A stretch of 64,000 nucleotides of DNA from Prochloron sp. SulCav_FS08_3_32_3330 (lineage in GTDB: Bacteria; Cyanobacteriota; Cyanobacteriia; Cyanobacteriales; DYNF01): contig DYNF01000004.1 in the NCBI GenBank assembly GCA_020721205.1, positions 1 through 64,000 on the forward strand. The letters are read 5' to 3'. Made by a program: the position numbers and the translations under genes. Under the pieces are notes generated by a model. It searched no databases. It was not told the DNA's origin and worked only from the letters and a program-made list of their open reading frames with translations. Of the stretch, positions 28,014 through 38,526 are shown one piece after another. How positions within the stretch are numbered: position 1 is the stretch's first letter; each line of letters begins with the position of its first letter.

Positions 28014-29006
28014 TTATTTATGATTAAAGTCTGATTTGAGATCATAAATAATTTTAAAATTTGTGCCTTGTTCCGGGAGAGAATAAGTTTTAATAATTCC
28101 GCCAATTTTATTCAATTCCGTGCGAATAATATCCATGCCAAAACCTAAACCAGCAATTAAATCTTTTTGATTTTTAGTGGTTAAACCCGGATGATAAATC
28201 AATTCATAAATAGCTTTATTTGTTAATGTTTCTGCTTCTAAAGAAGTAATTAAACCTTGATTAATTGCCTTTTGTTTAACCTTTTTTAGATTAATTCCTG
28301 CCCCATCATCAGCAAACATAAAAGTAGTTTTATTCGGGCGATTAAGTGCCGTAATTAAAATTTTTCCGATCGGAGATTTCCCTTTTTTTTCCCTTTCTTT
28401 TGGCATTTCAATTCCATGAGCGATCGCATTATTAATTAAAGGAGGGAGTAGTTTGGAAACGAAATGTTTTAAAATAGATTGTTCAATCAAAACATGATTA
28501 TTTTTAACAACAACTTTAGCTTGTTTATGACATTCTTTAGCGATCCTTGTCACAGCAAAATCTAAAGGAAACATTTGTTTAATTTTTTCTAATTCGATCT
28601 TAGGATTAAGTAAATTAAACAAATAATTATTTAAAAAAATAAAAAACTTTTCTGTTTCTTCAATTAATTCATTTTCCCTGACTTGACTTAATTCAAAAGT
28701 AATTTGTAATTCTTCAACGATAAAAATTAAATGATCTAAAATTTCAAACAAAGCAAATTCAATTTCTTGAGTAATCAAAATTTTATTATTTCTTACTTCC
28801 TTAAAAAACACCTGTAAACGCAAAGAAATAGACTCAATAGATTGAATCCCTAACATTTCAGAATTAGCTCTAATCGTCGTTATATCCCTTAAAATTTGAG
28901 GTAAAACCTCAATCTTTTGATGTTTATGAAAATCAATTAAACAAATTTCTATTTTTTGGAGATGCTCTCTTGTATTTTCAATAAAATCCTGAATTTCAAT
29001 ATTCAT
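28014..29006 (-). CDS. CheA-like protein: degenerate Hpt domain plus HATPase_c domain
   Basis: Hpt-like ITTIRANSEMLGIQSIE; N-box LLPPLINNAIAHGIE, FADDGAGI, GLGFGMDIIRTEL. Confidence 0.75.
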   Translation of the reverse strand: MNIEIQDFIENTREHLQKIEICLIDFHKHQKIEVLPQILRDITTIRANSEMLGIQSIESISLRLQVFFKEVRNNKILITQEIEFALFEILDHLIFIVEELQITFELSQVRENELIEETEKFFIFLNNYLFNLLNPKIELEKIKQMFPLDFAVTRIAKECHKQAKVVVKNNHVLIEQSILKHFVSKLLPPLINNAIAHGIEMPKEREKKGKSPIGKILITALNRPNKTTFMFADDGAGINLKKVKQKAINQGLITSLEAETLTNKAIYELIYHPGLTTKNQKDLIAGLGFGMDIIRTELNKIGGIIKTYSLPEQGTNFKIIYDLKSDFNHK

Positions 29007-29108
29007 TTAGATCTTAAATGCTTCTATACAAAACCAATTTTTACTAAATATTTAGAGAAATCCGATTTTTTCTACTAAAATAGAATAGAAAAAAATCGGA
29101 CTTTTTAG

Positions 29109-29220
29109 CTACGAATGCACCTAAATGTTATTTGTCATTTGTCATTTGTCTTTTATGACAAGACTAATCGCCTCTTTTTAAAATTATTTGATTTGCGATG
29201 ACTGATTTAGGATTGCTATA
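29109..29220. mobile_element. MITE-like element family 2, opposite orientation, internally shortened
   Basis: ...gtcatttgtcatttgtcttttatgacaagactaatcgcctctttttaaaattatttgatttgcgatgactgatttaggattgctata. Confidence 0.65.
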
Positions 29221-29615
29221 TTTATTCATACAAGATGAAATCAATTAAGCAAAGTTATGCACTGCGACAGAGTAAATAGTAATTATTTGCGACATTAATA
29301 ACTTGAAAATCTGAATTTCTAAGATTCCAAGTTTACCTAATACAGTCACAACTTTCGGAAATTTAAACGAAACAAACAAAGAGATATTTTTGTAAGTTTT
29401 CAACGGTGTTAACTGTTTTGATTTATATAACTTCTACCACAATTCTAACATTGTATTTTCAAGATTAGTTAAAATATTCAAAAAAAATTAGGTGGGTATT
29501 TTTTAACAGTTTAAAACTTTGAAAATTAGTTTTTCTATCAAAATACCCACCTTACACATCTTTAGAATTGGTTTAGAATTGGAGTGCTGAAGCACAACAA
29601 CGAACAATTTACTGT

Positions 29616-30893
<1,278 letters not shown>

Positions 30894-30957
30894 TTAGGTT
30901 ACAATTTTACATAAGTTAACATTGTTGATTGTAACAGAATTATGGTCATTTCTTCCG

Positions 30958-33261
30958 TTAAGTTGAATTAGGAATCAAAATTCTAATTTTTTCAATAAAT
31001 TCTGTCGGGGAAATAGGCTTAGAAAAAAATTGATTAAAAGGATATTGTGCTAAAGCTTTTTTCGTTAAAATAGAATTAGCGATCGCAATTAAAATAAAAT
31101 GATATTTTTGATTAGATTTAATATATTTTAAATCAAAAGCTAGATCATGAAAATCCGTAATACTTTCATCTATAATAATCACAGAAGGTTCAAGTAATGT
31201 AATACTATCTAAGATAGTTGAACCATCCATTAACCAAATTACTTTATAATTAGCACTGGTTAACAATTCACAAATTAAAGTAGTATTTTCCTCATCATCA
31301 GAAATAATAACAATACTAGGTTGTTGACTAATCGGAAAAGAATTTTCTGCCGTAATGATCGCAGGATTTAATATTTCTTGATCCACTGTATTTCCCGTTA
31401 AAGTTTGAGGGATTCTAACCGTAAACATTGACCCTTTACCTACAGTAGATTCTACCTCAATAATACCTTGATGAAGTTCCACTAATTGTTTAACTAAAGC
31501 TAAACCTAAACCCGTGCCACTATGGGTACGAGTGCGAGTTTGTTCTAGTTGTTGAAACTTCGTAAATAATAAAGGAAGTTGATGATCAGAAATCCCAATA
31601 CCGTTATCTTCAATTTGAAAAATTACATATTGATTTTCTCGCCAAACTCTTAACATGACGATCCCTCCGGCGGGGGTAAATTTAATCCCATTATCTAATA
31701 GATGAAAAAGGATCTGTTGTAAACGATTTTGATCCGCATAAAATTGATCTAAATCAGGACTAACTTGAAAATCAAATTTTAATTGAAGATCATGTTGTTT
31801 TGCCTCATTTTGTAATTGATGAAAAATAAAAGCACACAGATGTTGAAGGGAAAAATATTGTAAATTTAACAAAGTTTTTCCCGCTTCCACTTGGGAAAAA
31901 TCTAAAAGATCATTAATTAAATTCATTAATTTCTGACCGTTATCATGAATTTTTTGTAAATATTCCTGTTGTTTTTCAACGGATAAATGGGCATTATTTT
32001 TATTAGTTGACCAATGGATTAATGTGCCAGATAAGCCGATTACACAGGTTAAAGGCGTTAAAAGTTCATGACTTATTGCTCCTAAAAATTGTTTTTTGGA
32101 TTGATTAGCAACTTCAGCCGCCATTAAAGCATATTTCAAGTCTTGATTATGTTGATTAATCTTTTTCTCCAATTCTTGTTTTTGAATTTCCAATTTTTTA
32201 TAGGATTGAGATTGAGTAATAGCAAGGGATAAATATTCAGCTATTTGAGTTAAATAATTAACTTCTGTTTGTTGCCAAATCCGAGGATTAAAACAATGAT
32301 GAGCAATCAAAAAACCCCATAAATTATGATCAACTAAAATCGGAACAACCATTTTCGCTTTAATCTTTAATTTCTGCATTAATTGTTTTAAACAAGGCGA
32401 GATTAAAGGGTCTTTTTCCCGATCTTCCACTAAATATTTAAAGCCTTCTAAATATTTTTGACGACAGGGATTTAATTGAGAGAAACAAGTTTCATCTTGA
32501 AAGTATAAAATAGAGGGGATTTCTTTATTTCTTAAGACTTCATAAGTAACTAGATCTACTTTTTCTACCACTGTTAACTCATCTAAAGCACAAGTGATCG
32601 GAAAATTAACTTGATAAATTAAAAGACGATCCACATCTAATAAATTTTGAACTTTTTGCAAAGTTTCTTCAATTATAATTAATTCATCTAAATTATTTTC
32701 GATTTGCTGTGCTACCTGTTCTAATATATTTTGTTTACGAATTTGTTGTTGAGTTAAAACGGCTATTTCTGGTTCTAAAAAATTAATTTTATCCTTTAGA
32801 TTCCCCGTAGAAGCTAATTCTAAAAAATTAAATAATTGACAGAAAAATTGACTTTGTAAATTTCTCACTGCTGGAGACGAACTTTCTTGTATTTTGGCAA
32901 TTTTTGCTTTTAATAAACCTTGATTTTCCAAAGACGAAATTAGACGATCTAATAACAATGCGATCGCCTCCGTATTAACTAAAATTGTCACTTGATAAAA
33001 TAAACCTTGATTAATTGCGACCCCCCCAAGCAAAACTTGAAATTCTGAAGTGCATAGGAGTAGAAAGCGATTTTTATTGCCATTGGTATCTACTTTAAAA
33101 TCTTCTTGTAAGATAGCAAGATAAGGTTTTAAGAGAGTTTCATCAAGCAAAACGATATTTTCCTCATCTTGATCCCTAAACTCTTGCCAAAAGTGACAAA
33201 GTTGTTGGAAAATTTGTTGAGACAAAGTGCGACGAATTGTACAACAATGGGAACTGAACAT
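30958..33261 (-). CDS. Hybrid sensor histidine kinase (N-terminal sensor, GAF, HisKA, HATPase, receiver)
   Basis: LWGFLIAHHC GAF signature, FLGAISHELLTPL H-box, DNGIKFTPAGG, SGTGLGLALVKQLV, C-terminal receiver-like domain. Confidence 0.9.
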   Translation of the reverse strand: MFSSHCCTIRRTLSQQIFQQLCHFWQEFRDQDEENIVLLDETLLKPYLAILQEDFKVDTNGNKNRFLLLCTSEFQVLLGGVAINQGLFYQVTILVNTEAIALLLDRLISSLENQGLLKAKIAKIQESSSPAVRNLQSQFFCQLFNFLELASTGNLKDKINFLEPEIAVLTQQQIRKQNILEQVAQQIENNLDELIIIEETLQKVQNLLDVDRLLIYQVNFPITCALDELTVVEKVDLVTYEVLRNKEIPSILYFQDETCFSQLNPCRQKYLEGFKYLVEDREKDPLISPCLKQLMQKLKIKAKMVVPILVDHNLWGFLIAHHCFNPRIWQQTEVNYLTQIAEYLSLAITQSQSYKKLEIQKQELEKKINQHNQDLKYALMAAEVANQSKKQFLGAISHELLTPLTCVIGLSGTLIHWSTNKNNAHLSVEKQQEYLQKIHDNGQKLMNLINDLLDFSQVEAGKTLLNLQYFSLQHLCAFIFHQLQNEAKQHDLQLKFDFQVSPDLDQFYADQNRLQQILFHLLDNGIKFTPAGGIVMLRVWRENQYVIFQIEDNGIGISDHQLPLLFTKFQQLEQTRTRTHSGTGLGLALVKQLVELHQGIIEVESTVGKGSMFTVRIPQTLTGNTVDQEILNPAIITAENSFPISQQPSIVIISDDEENTTLICELLTSANYKVIWLMDGSTILDSITLLEPSVIIIDESITDFHDLAFDLKYIKSNQKYHFILIAIANSILTKKALAQYPFNQFFSKPISPTEFIEKIRILIPNST

Positions 33262-33509
33262 TTTTAAGGTTATCAGTGAACAGTGAACAGTAATTGGTGT
33301 ATACTTAAGAATTAATCTTTCCTAGCCAAGAACACACCAGTGACCTAAAACTAATTCTAATCCTAAGATTACTTGTTTTTTTCTTATTTGTTAGAGAATC
33401 TAATTATTTTTAAAGAAATAGAAAAAAATTATTAAATTTACTCAGTAGTTGTTAATGATCCATTGTCCATTATAAATGATCCATTGTCCATTATGAAAGA
33501 GGAATATTA

Positions 33510-36500
33510 ATGCACAGAATTGCCACAACGCCCGGAGGTTGGACTCCTGAGACAGAAGGAGTTATCTTCGTTGAACAAACTAGCGCCCCCATGATTATTT
33601 TAACGGCGGCGGATACCGATATTCAAACTTTAGCTGTAAGTTTATCTTATTTACCCTCCTCTTTTCCTAATTTAAGAACAGTTAATTTATTACAACTTCA
33701 GCAACAATTAAGTATTGATCATTATGCTGAAAATACTTTGGCTCAGAGTCAAGTAATTATCTTACGCATTTTAGGGGGCTATTCCTATTGGTCTTATGGT
33801 TTAGAAGTTGTTAAAGAAATCGCCGAAGAAAATGATATTTCTTTATTCGTTTTACCCGGAGATGATCAGCCGGATCCCACTCTCATGAGTCATTCTACTC
33901 TTTCTTTAAGTTTAGTTACTCAACTATGGCGTTATTTTGTGGAAGGGGGCGTTAATAATTTTGCTAATGGTTTAAAATTTGTTGCCAATACTTGTTTAAA
34001 TACTAATTATCCTGTCGAAAATCCTCAAATTATTCCTCGTCTTGGTTTCTATCCAATTCAAAATTCAAAATTCAAAATTCAAAATACTTCAAAACAACCA
34101 GAAAATAAAGATCAATCTTCATCATTGATCCTTGATCCTTCATCCTTACCAAAAGTAGGAATCTTATTTTATCGTTCTCATTATTTAGCAGGAAATACTA
34201 AACCGATTGATGCTTTAATTATTGCCTTAGAAAAAAGAAATTTACAAGTTATTCCTATCTATATTTCTTCTTTACAAGAAACAGAATTACATCCAGAACT
34301 TTTGGCTTATTTTCAACCAAAAAATGAACCCCCAATTTCCATTTTACTCAATACCACAAGCTTCTCTTTAGGAAAGTTAGATCAAGAAGATGCTCCTTCC
34401 CTTTGGCAACAATTAAATATTCCCATTTTACAAGTAATATTAGGACGTAGTTCCCTTGAACAATGGGAAAATAGTTTTCAAGGTTTAACTCCTTCTGATG
34501 TAGCAATGAATATCGTCTTACCCGAAGTAGATGGAAAAATTATAACTAGGGCTATTTCTGTTAAGTCAGTCCAAACTAATAACCAAGCATTAGAAACGGA
34601 TATTATTATTTATGAACCTATCTTAGATCGGGTGGATTTTGTGGCGGATCTAACTCAAAATTGGATCACCTTACATACTACTCCTAAATCTGAACGAAAA
34701 ATCGCTTTAATTTTAGCAAATTATCCTAATAAAAATGGCAGGATTGCTAACGGAGTTGGTTTAGATACTCCTGCTAGTTGTATTAATATTTTAAACGCTT
34801 TAAAAAATGAAGGTTATCTCGTTAATAATATTCCTGAAAATGGCGATGAATTAATCCAGTTATTAACTCAAGGAGTGACCAATGATCCAGAAAGTAAACA
34901 TTATCGTACTATATATCAATCTCTCTCCTATTGCGAATTTAAAGATTATTTCTTAACTTTACCTCCAAAAGTACAAGAGGGAATTAATAACCGTTGGTCA
35001 AAAGATCAACCGACAAAAGATATTCCCATTTCAGGCTTAACTTTTGGTCATATTTTTGTGGGCATTCAACCCTCAAGAGGTTATGATTTAGAGCCAAGTT
35101 TTAATTATCATGCCCCCGATCTCGAACCAACTTACGAATATTTAGCTTATTATTATTGGTTAAAAAATAAATTTAATAGTTTAGCCATTATTCACCTCGG
35201 AAAACATGGTAATTTAGAATGGCTACCCGGAAAAAGTTTGGCTTTATCAAAAAACTGTTATCCTGAAATAGCTTTAGGTACTTTACCTCATTTTTATCCC
35301 TTTATTGTTAATGATCCCGGCGAAGGCTCTCAGGCAAAACGACGCTCTCATGCTATTATTATAGATCATCTTACTCCACCCTTAACTAGAGCAGAACTTT
35401 ATGATGATTTACAAAAATTAGAATCTTTAATAGATGAATATTATCAGGCTCAATCTATTGATCCGACTCGACTTAAATTAATTAATCAAAAAATCCTAGA
35501 ATTAGTGAAAAATTCCCATTTAGATCAAGATTTAGGACAGGAAAATTTAGACCAACAATCCTTACCAGAATTTTTAACCCTTGCTGATGGTTATTTATGT
35601 GAATTGAAAGAAGCACAAATTAGAAATGGTCTCCATATTTTTGGGCAATGTCCTCAAGGAGAAAAACTGAGAGATTTAGTCTTAGCGATCGCCCGTCATC
35701 CCACTAAAGATCATATCGGTTTAACCTGTGCGATCGCTAGTGATTTTTGTTTAAATATTAATCCCGTTACTTCTAATCCTACCGATTATTTTCTCTTTCA
35801 TAATAATCCGGGGATGATGTCTTCCGAGCTATTTTATCACCTGAAAAATGCCCAGAAAATAGGGGATGTGATTGAAATTTTAGAAATCCATGCCACCCAA
35901 TTATTAGATAGTTTATTACCCCATCAAGAACTTTCCATTACTAACTATCAATTTCCCCTCACTCAACAGATTTTACAGTGGATTCAACATCAACTTTTAC
36001 CCGCCTTACACAAAACTGATCAAGAAATAACTTATCTCTTAAAAGGCTTAAACTGTCAATATGTTCCCCCCGGTCCCTCTGGCTCTCCCACTCGCAATAG
36101 ACCAGATGTACTACCTACCGGACGTAATTTTTATTCAGTGGATATTCGTGCTATTCCCACAGAAACAGCTTGGGATGTGGGGAGAAAAGCGGCGGAGGCA
36201 GTGATTGAAAAATACACTCAAACCGAAGGAGAATATCCGAAAATTCTTGCTATATCTATCTGGGGTACTTCTACCATGCGCACAGGGGGAGATGATGTCG
36301 CACAAGTGTTAGCTTTACTCGGTGTTAAGCCTGTTTGGGATGGGGCTTCCCGTCGAGTTACAGATTTTGAAATCCTTTCACCGTCGGTGTTAGGGCGACC
36401 GAGGGTGGATGTGACACTGAGGGTATCAGGCTTTTTCAGAGACAGCTTCCCCATTGTATTGCAATTATTGTACCACGCTATTTTAGCGGTGTCAAGCCTA

Positions 36501-37340
36501 AAAGAAGAAAAAGAAATAAATCCTTTAGCGTCGCAAGTTGAGGTAGAACAGGCATTTTGGCAAAATCAAGGGTGTTCTAAAGAACAAGCGAAACTGAGAG
36601 CAACTCACAGAATATTCGGCTCAAAATCGGGGGCTTATGGTGCAGGTTTACAGGGATTAATTGATAGTCAAAACTGGAAAGATGACCAAGATTTAGCCAA
36701 TGCTTATATTAATTGGAGTAGTTATGCTTATATTCCCACAGGAAATACTGGAGAAATGGAAGGAATTTCTGCGAGGGAAGCCTTTAATGAGAGATTAAAA
36801 AATTTACAAATCGTCTTACAAAACCAAGATAATCGAGAGCATGATCTCTTAGATTCTGATAATTACTATCAGTTTCAAGGCGGTTTAACTGCGGCTGTAC
36901 GGTCTATTCAAGGTAAAAATCCTGTCACATATTTTGGAGATAATTCAATTTCAACTCATCCGAAAGTTAAATTATTAAAAGAAGAAATAGCGAAGGTTTA
37001 TCGTAGTCGTGTTATTAATCCAAAATGGATTAAAGGAGTAATGGAACATGGTTATAAAGGGGCTTTTGAAATAGCGGCAACGGTAGACTATTTATTTGCT
37101 TATGATGCTACGGCAAATTGTGTAGAAGATTATATGTATGAAGGGGTAACAAAAGCTTATATTTTAGATGAAAAAGTACAGGCTTTTATTAAGGAGAAAA
37201 ACCCTTGGGCATTAAGAGATATAGCGGAGCGATTATTGGAAGCAAATCAACGAGGTTTATGGCAAAAAGTTGATTCTAAACTATTAGAAAGATTAAGGGA
37301 AATTGTCCATGAGGCGGAGGGTATAATTGAAGAAAAATAG
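33510..37340 (+). CDS. cobN: Cobaltochelatase subunit CobN
   Basis: MHRIATTPGGW..., IHLGKHGNLEWLPGKS, GGDDVAQVLALLGVKPVWD, SSYAYIPTGNTGEME. Confidence 0.95.
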   Translation: MHRIATTPGGWTPETEGVIFVEQTSAPMIILTAADTDIQTLAVSLSYLPSSFPNLRTVNLLQLQQQLSIDHYAENTLAQSQVIILRILGGYSYWSYGLEVVKEIAEENDISLFVLPGDDQPDPTLMSHSTLSLSLVTQLWRYFVEGGVNNFANGLKFVANTCLNTNYPVENPQIIPRLGFYPIQNSKFKIQNTSKQPENKDQSSSLILDPSSLPKVGILFYRSHYLAGNTKPIDALIIALEKRNLQVIPIYISSLQETELHPELLAYFQPKNEPPISILLNTTSFSLGKLDQEDAPSLWQQLNIPILQVILGRSSLEQWENSFQGLTPSDVAMNIVLPEVDGKIITRAISVKSVQTNNQALETDIIIYEPILDRVDFVADLTQNWITLHTTPKSERKIALILANYPNKNGRIANGVGLDTPASCINILNALKNEGYLVNNIPENGDELIQLLTQGVTNDPESKHYRTIYQSLSYCEFKDYFLTLPPKVQEGINNRWSKDQPTKDIPISGLTFGHIFVGIQPSRGYDLEPSFNYHAPDLEPTYEYLAYYYWLKNKFNSLAIIHLGKHGNLEWLPGKSLALSKNCYPEIALGTLPHFYPFIVNDPGEGSQAKRRSHAIIIDHLTPPLTRAELYDDLQKLESLIDEYYQAQSIDPTRLKLINQKILELVKNSHLDQDLGQENLDQQSLPEFLTLADGYLCELKEAQIRNGLHIFGQCPQGEKLRDLVLAIARHPTKDHIGLTCAIASDFCLNINPVTSNPTDYFLFHNNPGMMSSELFYHLKNAQKIGDVIEILEIHATQLLDSLLPHQELSITNYQFPLTQQILQWIQHQLLPALHKTDQEITYLLKGLNCQYVPPGPSGSPTRNRPDVLPTGRNFYSVDIRAIPTETAWDVGRKAAEAVIEKYTQTEGEYPKILAISIWGTSTMRTGGDDVAQVLALLGVKPVWDGASRRVTDFEILSPSVLGRPRVDVTLRVSGFFRDSFPIVLQLLYHAILAVSSLKEEKEINPLASQVEVEQAFWQNQGCSKEQAKLRATHRIFGSKSGAYGAGLQGLIDSQNWKDDQDLANAYINWSSYAYIPTGNTGEMEGISAREAFNERLKNLQIVLQNQDNREHDLLDSDNYYQFQGGLTAAVRSIQGKNPVTYFGDNSISTHPKVKLLKEEIAKVYRSRVINPKWIKGVMEHGYKGAFEIAATVDYLFAYDATANCVEDYMYEGVTKAYILDEKVQAFIKEKNPWALRDIAERLLEANQRGLWQKVDSKLLERLREIVHEAEGIIEEK
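34055..34150 (+). repeat. Intergenic-type heptamer repeats (ATTCAAA; TTGATCC) in frame inside cobN
   Basis: caattcaaaattcaaaattcaaaattcaaaat ... attgatccttgatccttcatcc, encoding PIQNSKFKIQNTSK...SSLILDPSSLPK. Confidence 0.85.
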
Positions 37341-37578
37341 TTTGTTGTTGGTCATTTGTCATTGGTCATTTGTTATTGGTCATTTGTTATTTGTTGTTGG
37401 TCATTAGTCATTAGTCATTTGTCATTTGTCATTGGTCATTTGTTATTTGTTATTTGTTATTTGTCATTTGTTATTTGTCATTTGTCATTGGTCATTGGTC
37501 ATTTGTTATTAGTCATTTGTTATTAGTCATTTGTTATTGGTCATTTGTTATTGGTTATTTGTTATTAGTTATTTGTGA
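37341..37578. repeat. Large heptamer short tandem repeat array (TCATTTG/TCATTGG/TTATTTG/TCATTAG)
   Basis: ~235 bp of continuous 7-bp periodicity. Confidence 0.95.
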
Positions 37579-37640
37579 TACTGGTATCTTGCCTGTAATC
37601 GTTATTATTTATTAATTATCATTGAAAAAGAAAATCAACT

Positions 37641-38495
37641 ATGAGTTACGACAGTATTTTAAAATTTATCATTGATGAATATACCAAGCCCATTTTAAAC
37701 TGGATTTATCAAACTTCTATTGAGGAAGATATAACCATTTTAAAAACAGAATTAAATGTAGAACCTATTAGGGCTGATGGAGTATTTTTTCTGGAAATGG
37801 GACAAAAAATAATTCATTTAGAATTTCAAACAAACCCCCAATCTGATCCACCTATTCCCTTAAGAATGTTAGACTATTGGGTAAGATTATATCGTCTTTA
37901 TGATCAGCAAAAAGAGATTGAACAAATCGTTATTTTTCTAAAGAAAAGTAATTCAGAAATTGTCTTTCAAGATACTTTTCAAACAAAAACTACTTCCCAT
38001 CGTTATCGAGTGATTAGAATATGGGAATGGGATCCTCAACCTTTATTAGAAATTCCTGAATTATTGCCTTTAGCTGTATTAGCAAAAAGTGAAAATCCAG
38101 AAACATTATTAGCGACTGTTGCACAAAAACTAGATACAATAGAAGATAAACATAAGCGTAGCAATATAGCCGCTTGTGTTGAATTATTAGCTGGAATTAA
38201 TTTTAGTGAGGATTTAATTGCTATGTATTTACAAGAAGACATTTTAAAAGATTCTGTCGTTTATCAAAAACTGATGAATAAAGGGATTGAAAAAGGACTT
38301 CAACAAGGACTTCAACAAGGAGAAAGTTTAATGATGATTAGACTTCTTAAAAAGCGTTTTGGTTCATTAAATGAAACTTTAGAAAATCGAATTATCAATT
38401 TATCAGTAGAACAATTAGAATCTTTAGGGGAAAGTTTGTTTGATTTTCAATCTCTTGATGATGTTAAGATCTGGTTAAATCAAAATAAAATATAA
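37641..38495 (+). CDS. Rpn/PD-(D/E)XK-family nuclease-like protein with DUF4351 C-terminus
   Basis: GVFFLEMGQKIIHLEFQTNPQSDPPIPLRMLDYWVRLYR; LLKKRFGSLNETLENRIINLSVEQLESLGESLFDFQSLDDVKIWL. Confidence 0.85.
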   Translation: MSYDSILKFIIDEYTKPILNWIYQTSIEEDITILKTELNVEPIRADGVFFLEMGQKIIHLEFQTNPQSDPPIPLRMLDYWVRLYRLYDQQKEIEQIVIFLKKSNSEIVFQDTFQTKTTSHRYRVIRIWEWDPQPLLEIPELLPLAVLAKSENPETLLATVAQKLDTIEDKHKRSNIAACVELLAGINFSEDLIAMYLQEDILKDSVVYQKLMNKGIEKGLQQGLQQGESLMMIRLLKKRFGSLNETLENRIINLSVEQLESLGESLFDFQSLDDVKIWLNQNKI

Positions 38496-38526
38496 CTTTT
38501 CTCAAATAAAATATAAGTTAAAATCA

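Noticed and set aside
33262-33509. Cobalamin riboswitch upstream of cobN
   Set aside because: Looked for a B12-box-like conserved core; not seen, the region is mostly AT-rich sequence and simple repeats.
36218-36454. Antisense ORF in cobN
   Set aside because: Overlaps conserved CobN motifs; no independent support. The same applies to ORFs at 26495, 38036, 41979, 43287, 48303, 51629, 55859, 56252, 57614, 60187, 60631, 60795, 62106 and 62729.
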